Below, one piece after another: positions 28,000 through 39,612 of a DNA stretch of 64,000 bases. The DNA is taken from positions 372,001 through 436,000 of the forward strand of contig NZ_CP011272.1 in the NCBI RefSeq assembly GCF_001610875.1, given 5' to 3'. Below the pieces are notes generated by a model. That model was not told the DNA's origin. It ran no database searches and saw only the letters and a list, made by a program, of their open reading frames with translations. This DNA comes from Pirellula sp. SH-Sr6A. GTDB lineage: Bacteria > Planctomycetota > Planctomycetia > Pirellulales > Pirellulaceae. Position 1 is the first letter of the stretch; each line of letters starts with the position of its first letter. Position numbers and translations under genes: made by a program.

Positions 28000-30900
28000 A
28001 TGAAACGAGTTCTCTCGCGATCGGCGATACGCGCCGTTTGCTTTTCCGCCGCGGTTGCTTGGACCACTTTCCACTGGTTGACTCCGGTTCTCGCGCAGTC
28101 GGAGGCTCACCATTGGAAGTCTCAGAAGCTTTCGCCGCTTTTCTACTCGGAGGGGGGAAACGCAGCCGATCTCGATGGCGATGGGCATCTCGATATTATC
28201 GCCGGTCCCAAGCTTTACTTCGGGCCAGCGTTTGACGAGGAAGTGTCCCTCACGGACGCAAAACCCTTTTCGATCATCGGCTATTCCAAGTACTTCTTTG
28301 GGTACGACTATGACGTCGATCGAGATGGGTTGACCGATGTCATCATCATTGGCTTTCCTGGTGAAGCTGCCCATTGGTACAAGAATCCAGGCAAAGAAAA
28401 AGCCCGAGACGGAATGTGGGCCCAGCACACGATTTTGGAGACGGTTGACAACGAATCTCCGACCTTTACTGATGTTACCGGAGATGGCAAACCGGAGTTA
28501 GTATGCTGTCACGGCGGTAATTTCGGATACGCCGAGATGTCCGCGAAGCCAACCGATCCATGGACGTTCCGACCAGTGAGCGAGGGTGGTAAGCATCAAC
28601 GCTTCACCCACGGATTAGGAGTCGGCGATGTCAATGACGATGGTCGTCTGGATATCCTGTCCAAAGACGGATGGTGGGAACAACCCGCTGCACCGAACAC
28701 GGGAGCTTGGACGTTCCATCCCGTCCCCTTTTCCGGCCCTGGTGGGGCTCAGATGTATGCCGTCGATTTAGATGGCGATGGCAAGAACGAAGTTGTCACC
28801 TCGCTTGCGGCCCATGGTTACGGGTTGGCAGTTTACAAAAAGAAGGATCCGAAGTCCGCGGAGGTTTGGGACAAGATCGACGTCATGACCGAGAAAGCAG
28901 AGACATCACCCACTGGATTGGCGATCTCGCAATTGCATGCGGTCGACATCGCAGACATGGACCGGGATGGCCGGCCGGATATTGTCACGGGCAAGCGATT
29001 TTGGGCGCACAACGGCAGCGATCGAGGCGAAAACGAGCCACCGCTGCTCGTGTGGTTCAAGCCCACTGTTGGTCCTGGCGGATTGCGATTCCAGCCCAAC
29101 ATTATCGACGCCGATTCCGGAGTGGGAACACAAATCGTTGCAAAGGACGTCAACAAAGATGGGCGGATGGACATCGTCTCGGTGAGCAAGCGAGGCATCC
29201 ATGTCGTGACCCAAGTGGCCGGTATCGAACCGACGGAGAAACCGACTCCGGTTGCAGACCAAGCCATCGCGGTCGCGGATGTTCTGGGAGGATTTCGTCC
29301 TGGATGGGGCAAAGAACAGGTGATGAATGTCGACTTCGAAAAGGGAGACTTGCGCGATTGGACGGCGACCGGTGCGGCGTTCTTCAATCAACCCATTCAG
29401 GGGGACGCGGTAGCCAGACGTCGTAACGACATGAAGAGCGACCATCAAGGCGAGTACTGGATTGGTTCGTTTGAAGTGACAGGCGACGTTGCCTTTGGGA
29501 CGTTAACCAGCAAGCCGTTCCGATTGACCCATCCCTGGATTTCGTTCTTGCTCGGGGGAGGCGGTTCTCAAGAAACCCGCTTCGAATTGGTCGATGCAGA
29601 GAATCAAAAAGTCATCGTTCAATCGGTGGGAGTGAACGCGGAAGCGATGAAGCGTGCGGTTCTCTCGGTAAAAGACTCCGTTGGAAAGACGGTGCAGATC
29701 CGATTGATCGATAACAGCAAGGATGGTTGGGGGCATATCAACTTCGACGATTTCCGGATGCATGCCGAAGAGCCCAAGGTCGCCAATGCACAACGATTGC
29801 CAGTAATCGACAAGTTGGCTCACACGTCCCTACCGCCCGATCAAGTCGCTTCGGCGATGTCATTGCCGGAAGGATTCTCGGTGCAAGTCATCGCATCGGA
29901 ACCCGATGTCCGTCAGCCTATTGCGATGACGATCGACGCGAAGGGTAGAGTTTGGATCGCGGAGGCTTATCAGTACCCGAACCGAGCGAAGGGTGACGAA
30001 GGAAAAGATCGCGTTTTGATCTTCGAAGACACCAACGGCGACGGGATACTCGACAAGAACAAAGTCTTTGCCGACAAGCTCAATTTGGTGAGCGGAATCG
30101 AAGTCGGATTTGGTGGGCTTTGGGTTGGAGCAGCTCCCTATCTCCTATTCATTCCGGATGCGAATGGAGATGACATTCCTGATGGCCCCGCGGTCAAGAA
30201 GTTGGAAGGCTGGGGGTACCAGGACACCCACGAAACATTGAACAGTTTCATTTGGGGACCTGACGGATGGCTTTACGGATGCCATGGCGTTTTCACCCAT
30301 TCCGATGTCCGCGTTGTCAAAAAGACGACCGAGGAAACTCAAGCGGGACCTGGGACCAAAATCAATGCTGGGATTTGGCGATATCATCCTCAGACCGAGC
30401 GATTTGAAGTCTTCGCTCACGGGACTAGTAATCCATGGGGCGTCGATTTCAACGACCGAGGCGATGCGTTTCTAACGGCGTGCGTCATTCCTCACCTCTA
30501 CCACATTATCCCGCAGGCGAGATACCAGCGCCAAGCTGGGCAGCATTTCAACCCTTTCACTTACGCGGACATTCAGACCATCGCGCTCCATCGGCATTGG
30601 ATCGGCGATACACCTCACTCGGGGAATAATCGGAGCGATAGCGCCGGGGGTGGACATGCCCACAGCGGAGCTATGTTTTATCTCGGAGGAAGCTGGCCAG
30701 AGCAGTATCGCGATCAGTTGTTCATGAACAACATTCACGGTGCCCGATTGAACCAGGACAAGATCTCCAAGCGAGGAAGTGGTTACGTTGGCAACCGCGC
30801 GCCAGACTTTCTGTTTGCAAACGACCAGAGCAGTCAGATTTTGTATTTCCGTTCAGGACCGGATGGCCAAGTGATCGCGATCGATTGGTACGATGCGCAA

Positions 30901-32742
30901 CAATGCCACGTCACCGACCCTGCCAAGCACGATCAAAGCAACGGCCGTGTTTATCGCATCGCCTACAACAATGCAAAGCCGGTCATGGTCAATTTGGAGA
31001 CGGCGAGCGACGAAGAACTGGTCGCGCATCAACTCCATTCCAACGATTGGTACGTTCGCACCGCTCGCCGGATTCTGATGGAGCGATCCCATCACAAAAA
31101 GCTTGCTGCGGGAACCATCGGTTCGATTCGAAGCCAACTTTCACACCCTGAGGCGAGGATTCGACTACGAGCGCTGTGGGCGTTGGCCGCATGTCGTGCC
31201 GTCGAACATCGCGATATCGAAAAACTTTTGAGCGATTCCGACGAGCATGTCCGTAGCTGGGGGATTCGCATGTTGACGCAACCCGAATCCTTCGTCGATT
31301 CGAAAAACGCGGCCCCAATGGAGCATGGGTCTGCATTAGTGGCATTGGCCAAGAATGATCCTTCGCCTGTTGTTCGGCTGGAGTTGGCCGCGGCCTGCCA
31401 AAAGTGGCCAGTGGGCCTTTCGGCACCATTGGTTGAAGAATTGGTGAAGCATGGCGAAGATCGTGACGACCACAATCTCCCGTTGATGGTTTGGTATGCG
31501 GTTTCGCGGCAGATCGAAGCGGCACCTAGTGTCGGTGCAAAGCTCGCGTCCGCGAGTTCCCTCTCCTTGGTGCAAGAGTTCGCCATGCGGCAAGTTGCAC
31601 AGACTTATGTTGCAGCATCGAATCCGGAAGTGGAAGCGGCCCTGGTTCAATTACTTCAAGGCGTCCTCGCCCAAAAGGATCCGTCGCGGGCTTCGCGACT
31701 CCTTGACGCAGTTTTGGTAGGGCTCGAGAGCAAACGGACCGTGGGGGCCCCGAAGGGTTGGAGTGATCTGTCCTCGAAGTTCCTGTTGCACGCCGATGCG
31801 TCGGTTCGTCAGCGTGGTGCGCAGTTGGCCAGCAAACTCAATGATACGGCCGCGCTGGAGATGCTGCGACGAGTCGTTGGGGATTCGAAAGCGCAAGATG
31901 CAGATCGCATTGCAGCACTGAACGTGCTCAAGCAGGTCAAGGCCGAGGGAGCCTCGCAGTTGGCGTTTGCACTGCTCGAGAAGTCCAGCCTCCGAGCGGC
32001 AGCCCTTTCAGCGATCGCCGATACGCTCGATGCCGAAGGCGCCAATCAAGTTCTCCGAACGGCCATCCAGTGGCCCGAACTGACCGATCGTCGCGCTGCT
32101 TGGTATGCGATGCTTCGTCGGACTGCAACTGCGGAAGTTCTCTTGACGGCGCTGGAGAAAAAGCAGCTTCCCGCGGGTGAGCTGTCTGCAGACATGGTTC
32201 AGCAGATCCAGAGACTCGAGTCCGAACCGCTCAATGAAATGATCGTTCGAGTTTGGGGGGACGTACGAAGTCTGGACGCGGACAAGCAGAAAGCCGTTGC
32301 GAAGATTAGGGCATTGGTCGAGACCACGAATGACCAAGTGGATTTGAGCCGGGGCAAAGCGGTTTTTGCAAAAGTTTGCGGCCAGTGCCATATTCTATTC
32401 GGCGAGGGCGGAAAGATCGGTCCTGAGCTAACGGGTTCCAATCGTCGCGACCTCAATTACTTACTCGAAAACATTATGGACCCTAGTGCGGTCATGGCGA
32501 AGGAATATCAGCCATGGATCGTTCAGACGATCGACGATCAGGTCGTCACGGGCCTCCTGAAGCAGAGCAACGCAAACTCCCTCAAATTACAAACCGCGAC
32601 CGATGAAGTTGTCATTTACAACGATGACATCGCACAGAAGAAGCAAAGCAAGACATCGATGATGCCAAGCGATTTGCTGACTCCCCTTTCGGAGGTCGAA
32701 ATCCAATCGTTGATCGCTTATCTCCGATCCGAAAGAAAGTAG
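28000..32742 (+). CDS. PVC-type cytochrome: FG-GAP repeats, sorbosone-dehydrogenase-like propeller, HEAT repeats, CxxCH heme domain
   Basis: A 1580-residue exported protein. After a signal peptide, residues ~45-410 hold at least six FG-GAP/VCBS-type repeats with DxDxDG calcium loops (DLDGDGHLDIIAG, DVDRDGLTDVIII, DVNDDGRLDIL, DMDRDGRPDIVTG, DVNKDGRMDIVSV). A probable carbohydrate-binding-like segment follows (~430-600). Residues ~620-1010 match the PVC-type glucose/sorbosone dehydrogenase-like domain (LPEGFSVQVIASEPDVRQPIAMTIDAKGRVWIAE). HEAT-like helices run to ~1440, then a cytochrome c domain with CGQCH at 1460 and a likely Met ligand in SMMPSDLL. Such proteins are thought to oxidise sugars; the reaction is unproven. 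The ceramidase-like gene starts immediately after. Confidence 0.92.
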   Translation: MKRVLSRSAIRAVCFSAAVAWTTFHWLTPVLAQSEAHHWKSQKLSPLFYSEGGNAADLDGDGHLDIIAGPKLYFGPAFDEEVSLTDAKPFSIIGYSKYFFGYDYDVDRDGLTDVIIIGFPGEAAHWYKNPGKEKARDGMWAQHTILETVDNESPTFTDVTGDGKPELVCCHGGNFGYAEMSAKPTDPWTFRPVSEGGKHQRFTHGLGVGDVNDDGRLDILSKDGWWEQPAAPNTGAWTFHPVPFSGPGGAQMYAVDLDGDGKNEVVTSLAAHGYGLAVYKKKDPKSAEVWDKIDVMTEKAETSPTGLAISQLHAVDIADMDRDGRPDIVTGKRFWAHNGSDRGENEPPLLVWFKPTVGPGGLRFQPNIIDADSGVGTQIVAKDVNKDGRMDIVSVSKRGIHVVTQVAGIEPTEKPTPVADQAIAVADVLGGFRPGWGKEQVMNVDFEKGDLRDWTATGAAFFNQPIQGDAVARRRNDMKSDHQGEYWIGSFEVTGDVAFGTLTSKPFRLTHPWISFLLGGGGSQETRFELVDAENQKVIVQSVGVNAEAMKRAVLSVKDSVGKTVQIRLIDNSKDGWGHINFDDFRMHAEEPKVANAQRLPVIDKLAHTSLPPDQVASAMSLPEGFSVQVIASEPDVRQPIAMTIDAKGRVWIAEAYQYPNRAKGDEGKDRVLIFEDTNGDGILDKNKVFADKLNLVSGIEVGFGGLWVGAAPYLLFIPDANGDDIPDGPAVKKLEGWGYQDTHETLNSFIWGPDGWLYGCHGVFTHSDVRVVKKTTEETQAGPGTKINAGIWRYHPQTERFEVFAHGTSNPWGVDFNDRGDAFLTACVIPHLYHIIPQARYQRQAGQHFNPFTYADIQTIALHRHWIGDTPHSGNNRSDSAGGGHAHSGAMFYLGGSWPEQYRDQLFMNNIHGARLNQDKISKRGSGYVGNRAPDFLFANDQSSQILYFRSGPDGQVIAIDWYDAQQCHVTDPAKHDQSNGRVYRIAYNNAKPVMVNLETASDEELVAHQLHSNDWYVRTARRILMERSHHKKLAAGTIGSIRSQLSHPEARIRLRALWALAACRAVEHRDIEKLLSDSDEHVRSWGIRMLTQPESFVDSKNAAPMEHGSALVALAKNDPSPVVRLELAAACQKWPVGLSAPLVEELVKHGEDRDDHNLPLMVWYAVSRQIEAAPSVGAKLASASSLSLVQEFAMRQVAQTYVAASNPEVEAALVQLLQGVLAQKDPSRASRLLDAVLVGLESKRTVGAPKGWSDLSSKFLLHADASVRQRGAQLASKLNDTAALEMLRRVVGDSKAQDADRIAALNVLKQVKAEGASQLAFALLEKSSLRAAALSAIADTLDAEGANQVLRTAIQWPELTDRRAAWYAMLRRTATAEVLLTALEKKQLPAGELSADMVQQIQRLESEPLNEMIVRVWGDVRSLDADKQKAVAKIRALVETTNDQVDLSRGKAVFAKVCGQCHILFGEGGKIGPELTGSNRRDLNYLLENIMDPSAVMAKEYQPWIVQTIDDQVVTGLLKQSNANSLKLQTATDEVVIYNDDIAQKKQSKTSMMPSDLLTPLSEVEIQSLIAYLRSERK

Positions 32743-32751
32743 GTGAAAGGC

Positions 32752-34116
32752 ATGCGAAGCATCATCGCCGTCGTATTGGTCGCTTGTGCGGTTACCGGTA
32801 GCGCGTTGGGACAAGGGCTTCGCATTGCGACATTCGATGTCGACGCGACGCCTCCTCTCGGAACCCCTATGGCGTATGACCCGGTGAAACGGGTTGACGA
32901 GTTGACGCTCCGCTGCCGCGGCATCGCTATCCTGGGCGCTGAAAAACCGATTGTTCTGTGCGCGGTGGATTGGATTGGAATCGCGAACGAGGGGCATGAC
33001 GCATTCCGTGATTCATTGGCCAAAGCCGCGAATACGACTCGCGATCGCGTTGCGGTGCATGCGTTGCACCAACACGACGCGCCCGGCTGCGACTTTACGG
33101 CAGAACGAATTGTCCACGATCTCCAGATTGAGGGGTATTCGAGATTCGAGGGCGATTTTCATCGGGACGTCATCGAGCGGGCATCGAAGGCGTTATCGAT
33201 CGGAATCGCGCAAGCGCAAGAGGTTACCCATTACGGTTATGGCGAATCGGAGGTCCGCGAGGTAGCTTCGAATCGTCGAGTCGAGGTGAATGACGATGGA
33301 AAAGTCGGGCGAATGCGAGGAAGCAGCTGCAAAATCCCCGAGTTGATTCGCTTGCCCGAAGGAACGATCGATCCCATTGTCTCGGTTTTGGCGTTTTGGA
33401 ATGAAGACAAACCGATTGCGGTCCTTAGTTCGTATGCTTGCCATCCTCAGAGCTACTATCGGCTGGGTATTCCAAGCCCTGACTTTCCAGGGATTGCCAG
33501 ATTTATGCGAGGTCAGGACGTCAACGCAGCCTTGCACGTTCATTTCAATGGCGCAGGGGGAAACATTGCTGCAGGAAAATACAATGACGGCTCACATCCA
33601 AATCGAATGATTTTGGCCCATCGATTGGCCGCTGGTATGAAGGAGGCATATGAGAACGCGAAGCGAATCGCTGTGGACGGACTGGAGATTCGGTTCGAGA
33701 CGACTCCGGTTCACCTGCCCGCCGCTCCCCATCTGGACGAGAAGGACCTAATCGCCAAACTCAAATCGATTCCTGCACGCGGTTATATCTCGCTCGCCGA
33801 TCAACTAGCATGGCTGGAACGAGTCAAGAAAGAACATGCAATCGATATTGGTTGTTTGCATGTGGGGGATGTTCGCATGCTCACCATGCCGGGAGAGCTA
33901 TTCGTCGAATATCAATTGAAAGCCAAAACAATGCGTCCCGATCTTCACGTCATGATGGCAGCCTATGGAGACTACGGTCCCGGATACATTGGAACCGCCA
34001 AGGCGTATGAAGAGGGGGGATACGAAGTCGCTCCCACCTCTTCGAGCGTTTCAGCCGAAGCAGAACCGATCTTGATCGGAGCGATGGAAAATCTGCTCTC
34101 CGGAAAAAGCAAGTGA
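32752..34116 (+). CDS. Neutral/alkaline ceramidase-like hydrolase, secreted
   Basis: The protein has about 454 residues with a signal peptide ([17 protein letters not shown]). It resembles the N-terminal catalytic domain of neutral/alkaline non-lysosomal ceramidases, Zn-dependent amidases. The conserved opening ([16 protein letters not shown]) and metal-site histidines ([34 protein letters not shown]) are seen. Planctomycetes carry many such proteins, often without proven ceramidase activity. A GTG at 32743 directly follows the stop of the PVC gene and is an alternative start; the ATG at 32752 has the better upstream AGG. Confidence 0.9.
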   Translation: MRSIIAVVLVACAVTGSALGQGLRIATFDVDATPPLGTPMAYDPVKRVDELTLRCRGIAILGAEKPIVLCAVDWIGIANEGHDAFRDSLAKAANTTRDRVAVHALHQHDAPGCDFTAERIVHDLQIEGYSRFEGDFHRDVIERASKALSIGIAQAQEVTHYGYGESEVREVASNRRVEVNDDGKVGRMRGSSCKIPELIRLPEGTIDPIVSVLAFWNEDKPIAVLSSYACHPQSYYRLGIPSPDFPGIARFMRGQDVNAALHVHFNGAGGNIAAGKYNDGSHPNRMILAHRLAAGMKEAYENAKRIAVDGLEIRFETTPVHLPAAPHLDEKDLIAKLKSIPARGYISLADQLAWLERVKKEHAIDIGCLHVGDVRMLTMPGELFVEYQLKAKTMRPDLHVMMAAYGDYGPGYIGTAKAYEEGGYEVAPTSSSVSAEAEPILIGAMENLLSGKSK

Positions 34117-34910
34117 GCGAGAGCAGGATGAAAGGCCGCAAACAAATTTTGGTTGTGGAAGATGAGAAGCATATCGGCACTTTGGTCAAGTACAACTTGG
34201 AGGCCGAAGGCTATCGGGTAACTCTCGTCGAAGACGGTCCCACGGCATTGAAGCTGCTTCGCGCGGACCCTTATGCGTTTGATTTGATCATCCTCGATCT
34301 CATGTTGCCAGGGATGAGCGGATATGCAGTATGCGAAACATTGCGAAACGAGAAGGTGATGGTCCCCGTTTTGATTCTGAGCGCTCGAAGCTTGTCCGAA
34401 GATCGCACGCGTGGATTCGATTGCGGAGCTAATCAGTATCTCACCAAACCGTTCGATCTGGACGAGCTTCTGGCACGGGCCAAGAATCTAATGCGTCTTT
34501 ATCCGCAGCAATCGACCAAGCCGATGGAGACGGCGGGAACGAAACTCAACGCCATCCGATTCGGAAGAGCGACCATTAACTTCGACACATATGAAGTCGT
34601 CGTGGATGATAAAGATGTCAAGATGACGCATAAGGAGTTACAGCTGTTACGGTACTTTGCTGAAAACGAAGGACGCGTTATCAGTCGCCAAGAGCTGTTG
34701 GCAGAAGTTTGGGATATGAGCGGCGACATGCAGACCCGCAGCGTCGATCAATTCATGCTCCGTTTACGGAGAATTTTCGAGCTCGATCCGGCCAAGCCGA
34801 AGCATTTCCTAACCGTTCGGGACGCGGGCTATCGATTTGTTTCCGATACGCCTCAGTCTCCGGATATATCTCCTCCGATCGATGAACTGGATGTGACGCC
34901 GAATCCCTGA
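34113..34910 (+). CDS. OmpR/PhoB-type response regulator
   Basis: The 265 residues join a receiver domain and a winged-helix domain. The receiver holds VVEDEKHIG (acidic pair), the phosphorylation site Asp62 in [14 protein letters not shown], and Lys112 in [12 protein letters not shown]. The DNA-binding domain carries [20 protein letters not shown] and [14 protein letters not shown], then DAGYRF. The GTG at 34113 overlaps the ceramidase gene stop by 4 bases; an ATG at 34128 (MKGRKQ) is an alternative start. No histidine kinase is adjacent, so its partner is unknown, and its place between hydrolase genes is unusual. Confidence 0.94.
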   Translation: MSESRMKGRKQILVVEDEKHIGTLVKYNLEAEGYRVTLVEDGPTALKLLRADPYAFDLIILDLMLPGMSGYAVCETLRNEKVMVPVLILSARSLSEDRTRGFDCGANQYLTKPFDLDELLARAKNLMRLYPQQSTKPMETAGTKLNAIRFGRATINFDTYEVVVDDKDVKMTHKELQLLRYFAENEGRVISRQELLAEVWDMSGDMQTRSVDQFMLRLRRIFELDPAKPKHFLTVRDAGYRFVSDTPQSPDISPPIDELDVTPNP

Positions 34911-36971
<2,061 letters not shown>

Positions 36972-36984
36972 CCTCTCACGCTGG

Positions 36985-38505
36985 ATGGTCGGTACCATGG
37001 TAATCCGTTCTGTGTTCCTTTTTTCACGATCGATACGTGCTGTATACCAAGCGATTTTAGGTGCAGCCGTTTGTTTTTCCTTTGCCCCTCGAATGGCGGA
37101 AGCGTTCGTCAGCGAAGCGAATGCAAAGAAGCCGAACGTTCTCTTTATCTTGACAGACGACCAAGGGTACGGGGATGTATCGGCTCATGGCAACCCTTTG
37201 CTGAAAACGCCGAATATGGATCGATTGCACGACGCCAGCTGTCGCTTCACACGGATGATGGTCGCACCCACGTGCGCGCCCACGAGATCGCAGCTGATGA
37301 CGGGCCGTCATGAGTTCTTCAATGGAATCACCCACACCATTTTGGAGCGAGAACGATTGCGCCTGGACGCTGAGACGCTCCCGCAAGTCCTTCGGTCCGC
37401 GGGGTACCAGACGGGAATATTTGGAAAATGGCACTTGGGGGACGAATCCGATTATCAACCGGGCAATCGGGGATTTGAGGAGGTGTTCATCCACGGCGCT
37501 GGGGGAATCGGCCAGTCTTACCCGGGGAGCTGCGGAGACGCACCGGGTAATCAGTACTTCGATCCTTGGATTCTCCACAACGGCAAGTTTGAAAAGACCA
37601 AGGGTTACTGCACCGATGTCTTCTTTCAGCAAGCGAGACAGTGGATCAATGAACGCTCCGCCCAAGAGAAGCCATGGTTTGCGTGGATCGCTACCAATGC
37701 CCCCCACGCCCCCTACATCGCGAGGCCTGAGGATCGAGCCCTTTATGAAGGGAAGGGTCTCAGCGAGAAAGAAGCTAACTTCTTCGGAATGGTCCATAAC
37801 ATCGACGTCAACATTGGCAAAACGTTGGATATGCTGCGGTCTCTCGCGATCGATCAGGAAACGTTGGTCGTGTTCATGAATGACAATGGAGGCACCGAGG
37901 GGGGAAAGACCTTCAACTCGGGAATGCGAGGCCTCAAGGGGACTGCATGGGTCGGTGGAACACGAGCGCTCAGCTACTGGTCGATGCCAGGCAAGATTGA
38001 ACCGGGGGACTGCGACGTGCTGGCGGGCGGAATCGACGTCGCGACGACGATGCTCGACTTCTTAGAAATACCTTCGAGCCAAAAGTTTTCCGAGCAGGTT
38101 CAAGGCAGATCGCTTCGAAGATTCTTGGAAGCTTCTGAGAAGCGAGTGTCAGCAGAATGGACCGATCGGACCTTGGTCGCCCATGTGGGACGGTGGGAAA
38201 AGGGAGCGTCACCCGATTCATGCCAATACCGAAATGCGTCGATCCGCAACGATCGTTACGGGTTGGTCAGCGTTGCGGGTGGGACGAAACCAGTATGGCA
38301 GCTCTTCGATCTTCGGGAAGACCCCGCGCAGAAGACGAATATCGCTAGCCAACATCCTGAGATCGTTGAGTCCCTTTCGAAGGCTTTCGATCGATGGTGG
38401 TCTGAAGCGCGTCCAAATATGGTAAACGAAGATGTGCCACTCGCACCGGTGAATCCATTCAAAGTCCTATTCGAGGCTCAAGTCGGGACCGCCCCATCGC
38501 GGTAA
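36985..38505 (+). CDS. Secreted sulfatase (arylsulfatase family)
   Basis: The 506 residues open with a hydrophobic signal-like segment (AVYQAILGAAVCFSFAP), then KKPNVLFILTDDQGYGD, the N-terminal metal-site Asp pair. The formylglycine site CAPTRSQLMTGRH holds Cys97, with the CxPxR pattern that a maturase converts to FGly. GIFGKWHLGD and VVFMNDNGG follow and complete the core. Sulfatases release sulfate from sulfated polysaccharides, abundant in marine planctomycetes. The substrate is unknown. An ATG at 36997 is an alternative start. The 3' end overlaps the convergent tsaD by 28 bases. Confidence 0.95.
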   Translation: MVGTMVIRSVFLFSRSIRAVYQAILGAAVCFSFAPRMAEAFVSEANAKKPNVLFILTDDQGYGDVSAHGNPLLKTPNMDRLHDASCRFTRMMVAPTCAPTRSQLMTGRHEFFNGITHTILERERLRLDAETLPQVLRSAGYQTGIFGKWHLGDESDYQPGNRGFEEVFIHGAGGIGQSYPGSCGDAPGNQYFDPWILHNGKFEKTKGYCTDVFFQQARQWINERSAQEKPWFAWIATNAPHAPYIARPEDRALYEGKGLSEKEANFFGMVHNIDVNIGKTLDMLRSLAIDQETLVVFMNDNGGTEGGKTFNSGMRGLKGTAWVGGTRALSYWSMPGKIEPGDCDVLAGGIDVATTMLDFLEIPSSQKFSEQVQGRSLRRFLEASEKRVSAEWTDRTLVAHVGRWEKGASPDSCQYRNASIRNDRYGLVSVAGGTKPVWQLFDLREDPAQKTNIASQHPEIVESLSKAFDRWWSEARPNMVNEDVPLAPVNPFKVLFEAQVGTAPSR

Positions 38506-39548
38506 CGGAGTAGACCAGGCTGCACATCGAGCTCGAGACCATCGAAATCGTTCTGATCGATACGTTCCCAAGCCAGAGCTCCCATCACTGCATTGTCGGT
38601 GCAGAGCTCCTTCTGCGCAACGATCAGTTCAATACCTCGCGAGGCACAGGCGGTTTCGAGCTGGGTTCGAAAGCGTCGGTTGGCGGCGACTCCTCCTCCC
38701 ACGCAAAGGCGTCGTAGTTGGGTCCGCTCCATCGCTTGCAGGCTCTTGCCTACCAAACAGTCGATGACGGATTGCTCAAAGGATGCAGCAACATCGGCTT
38801 TCTGCGTTTCGCTTAGATCGCAGGTGCTCCAATCCTGTTTTCCCGTCCCACCGATGTGATATCGAACAGCCGTCTTCAATCCGGAAAAACTGAACTCGAG
38901 CCTTGTCGGTTGATCCAGCAATGGGCGAGGGAAAGAGATAGCGGTCGGGTCTCCGGTTTCCGCTAGCTTCGATAGCTGTGGACCACCGGGAAAGGGAAGT
39001 CCCAACATGACCGCTACTTTATCGAAGCACTCCCCCGCAGCATCGTCGATGGTGCCGCCAAGATAGTGCCATTGAGTCGCCGACTCGCAGCGATAGAGAG
39101 TTGTGTGACCTCCGCTGACGACAAACCCCACACACGGGAAAATCGAACTTTCTCGCCCTAAACCGCATGCGTAGATGTGGGCTTGAACATGATTGATCCC
39201 AACAAGTGGTTTGTTCCAGGCCAAAGCGAGTCCCTTCGCGGCGGCTAACCCGACCAGGAGCGAACCAGGTAGCCCAGGGTGCGTGGCAACAGCGATCGCT
39301 TCCAGGCTCTTTGGCTCGATTCCGGATTGCTTCATCGCGAAATCGATCACTGGCAAGATGCGTTCCAGGTGAGCCCTCGCGGCAATCTCAGGGACGACGC
39401 CGGCGAAGGCTTCATGAAGCTCCTCCTGGGTAGCGATGCACTCACCCAAGATCTTTCCGTCGCGAGTCAAAACCGCAGCGGCGGTCTCATCGCATGTCGA
39501 CTCGATAGCGAGTAGGTAGCGATCGTTGGGTAGTTGTCCGAAAGCCAT
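38478..39548 (-). CDS. tsaD: tRNA N6-adenosine threonylcarbamoyltransferase
   Basis: TsaD transfers threonylcarbamoyl from TC-AMP to A37 of ANN-decoding tRNAs, working with TsaB and TsaE. The 356 residues fit. Characteristic are LAIESTCDETAAAVL, the metal-binding histidines in GINHVQAHIYA, VSGGHTTLYR, and the nucleotide-binding CVGGGVAANRRFR. It lies 64 bases downstream of the APC permease gene on the same strand. Confidence 0.97.
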   Translation of the reverse strand: MAFGQLPNDRYLLAIESTCDETAAAVLTRDGKILGECIATQEELHEAFAGVVPEIAARAHLERILPVIDFAMKQSGIEPKSLEAIAVATHPGLPGSLLVGLAAAKGLALAWNKPLVGINHVQAHIYACGLGRESSIFPCVGFVVSGGHTTLYRCESATQWHYLGGTIDDAAGECFDKVAVMLGLPFPGGPQLSKLAETGDPTAISFPRPLLDQPTRLEFSFSGLKTAVRYHIGGTGKQDWSTCDLSETQKADVAASFEQSVIDCLVGKSLQAMERTQLRRLCVGGGVAANRRFRTQLETACASRGIELIVAQKELCTDNAVMGALAWERIDQNDFDGLELDVQPGLLRYRDGAVPT

Positions 39549-39612
39549 TTCACTTCGCTTGGTTGCAAGTCGATTCCAGGGGCGTAAACGAGATCCGCAT
39601 GCCGGTGCACCT

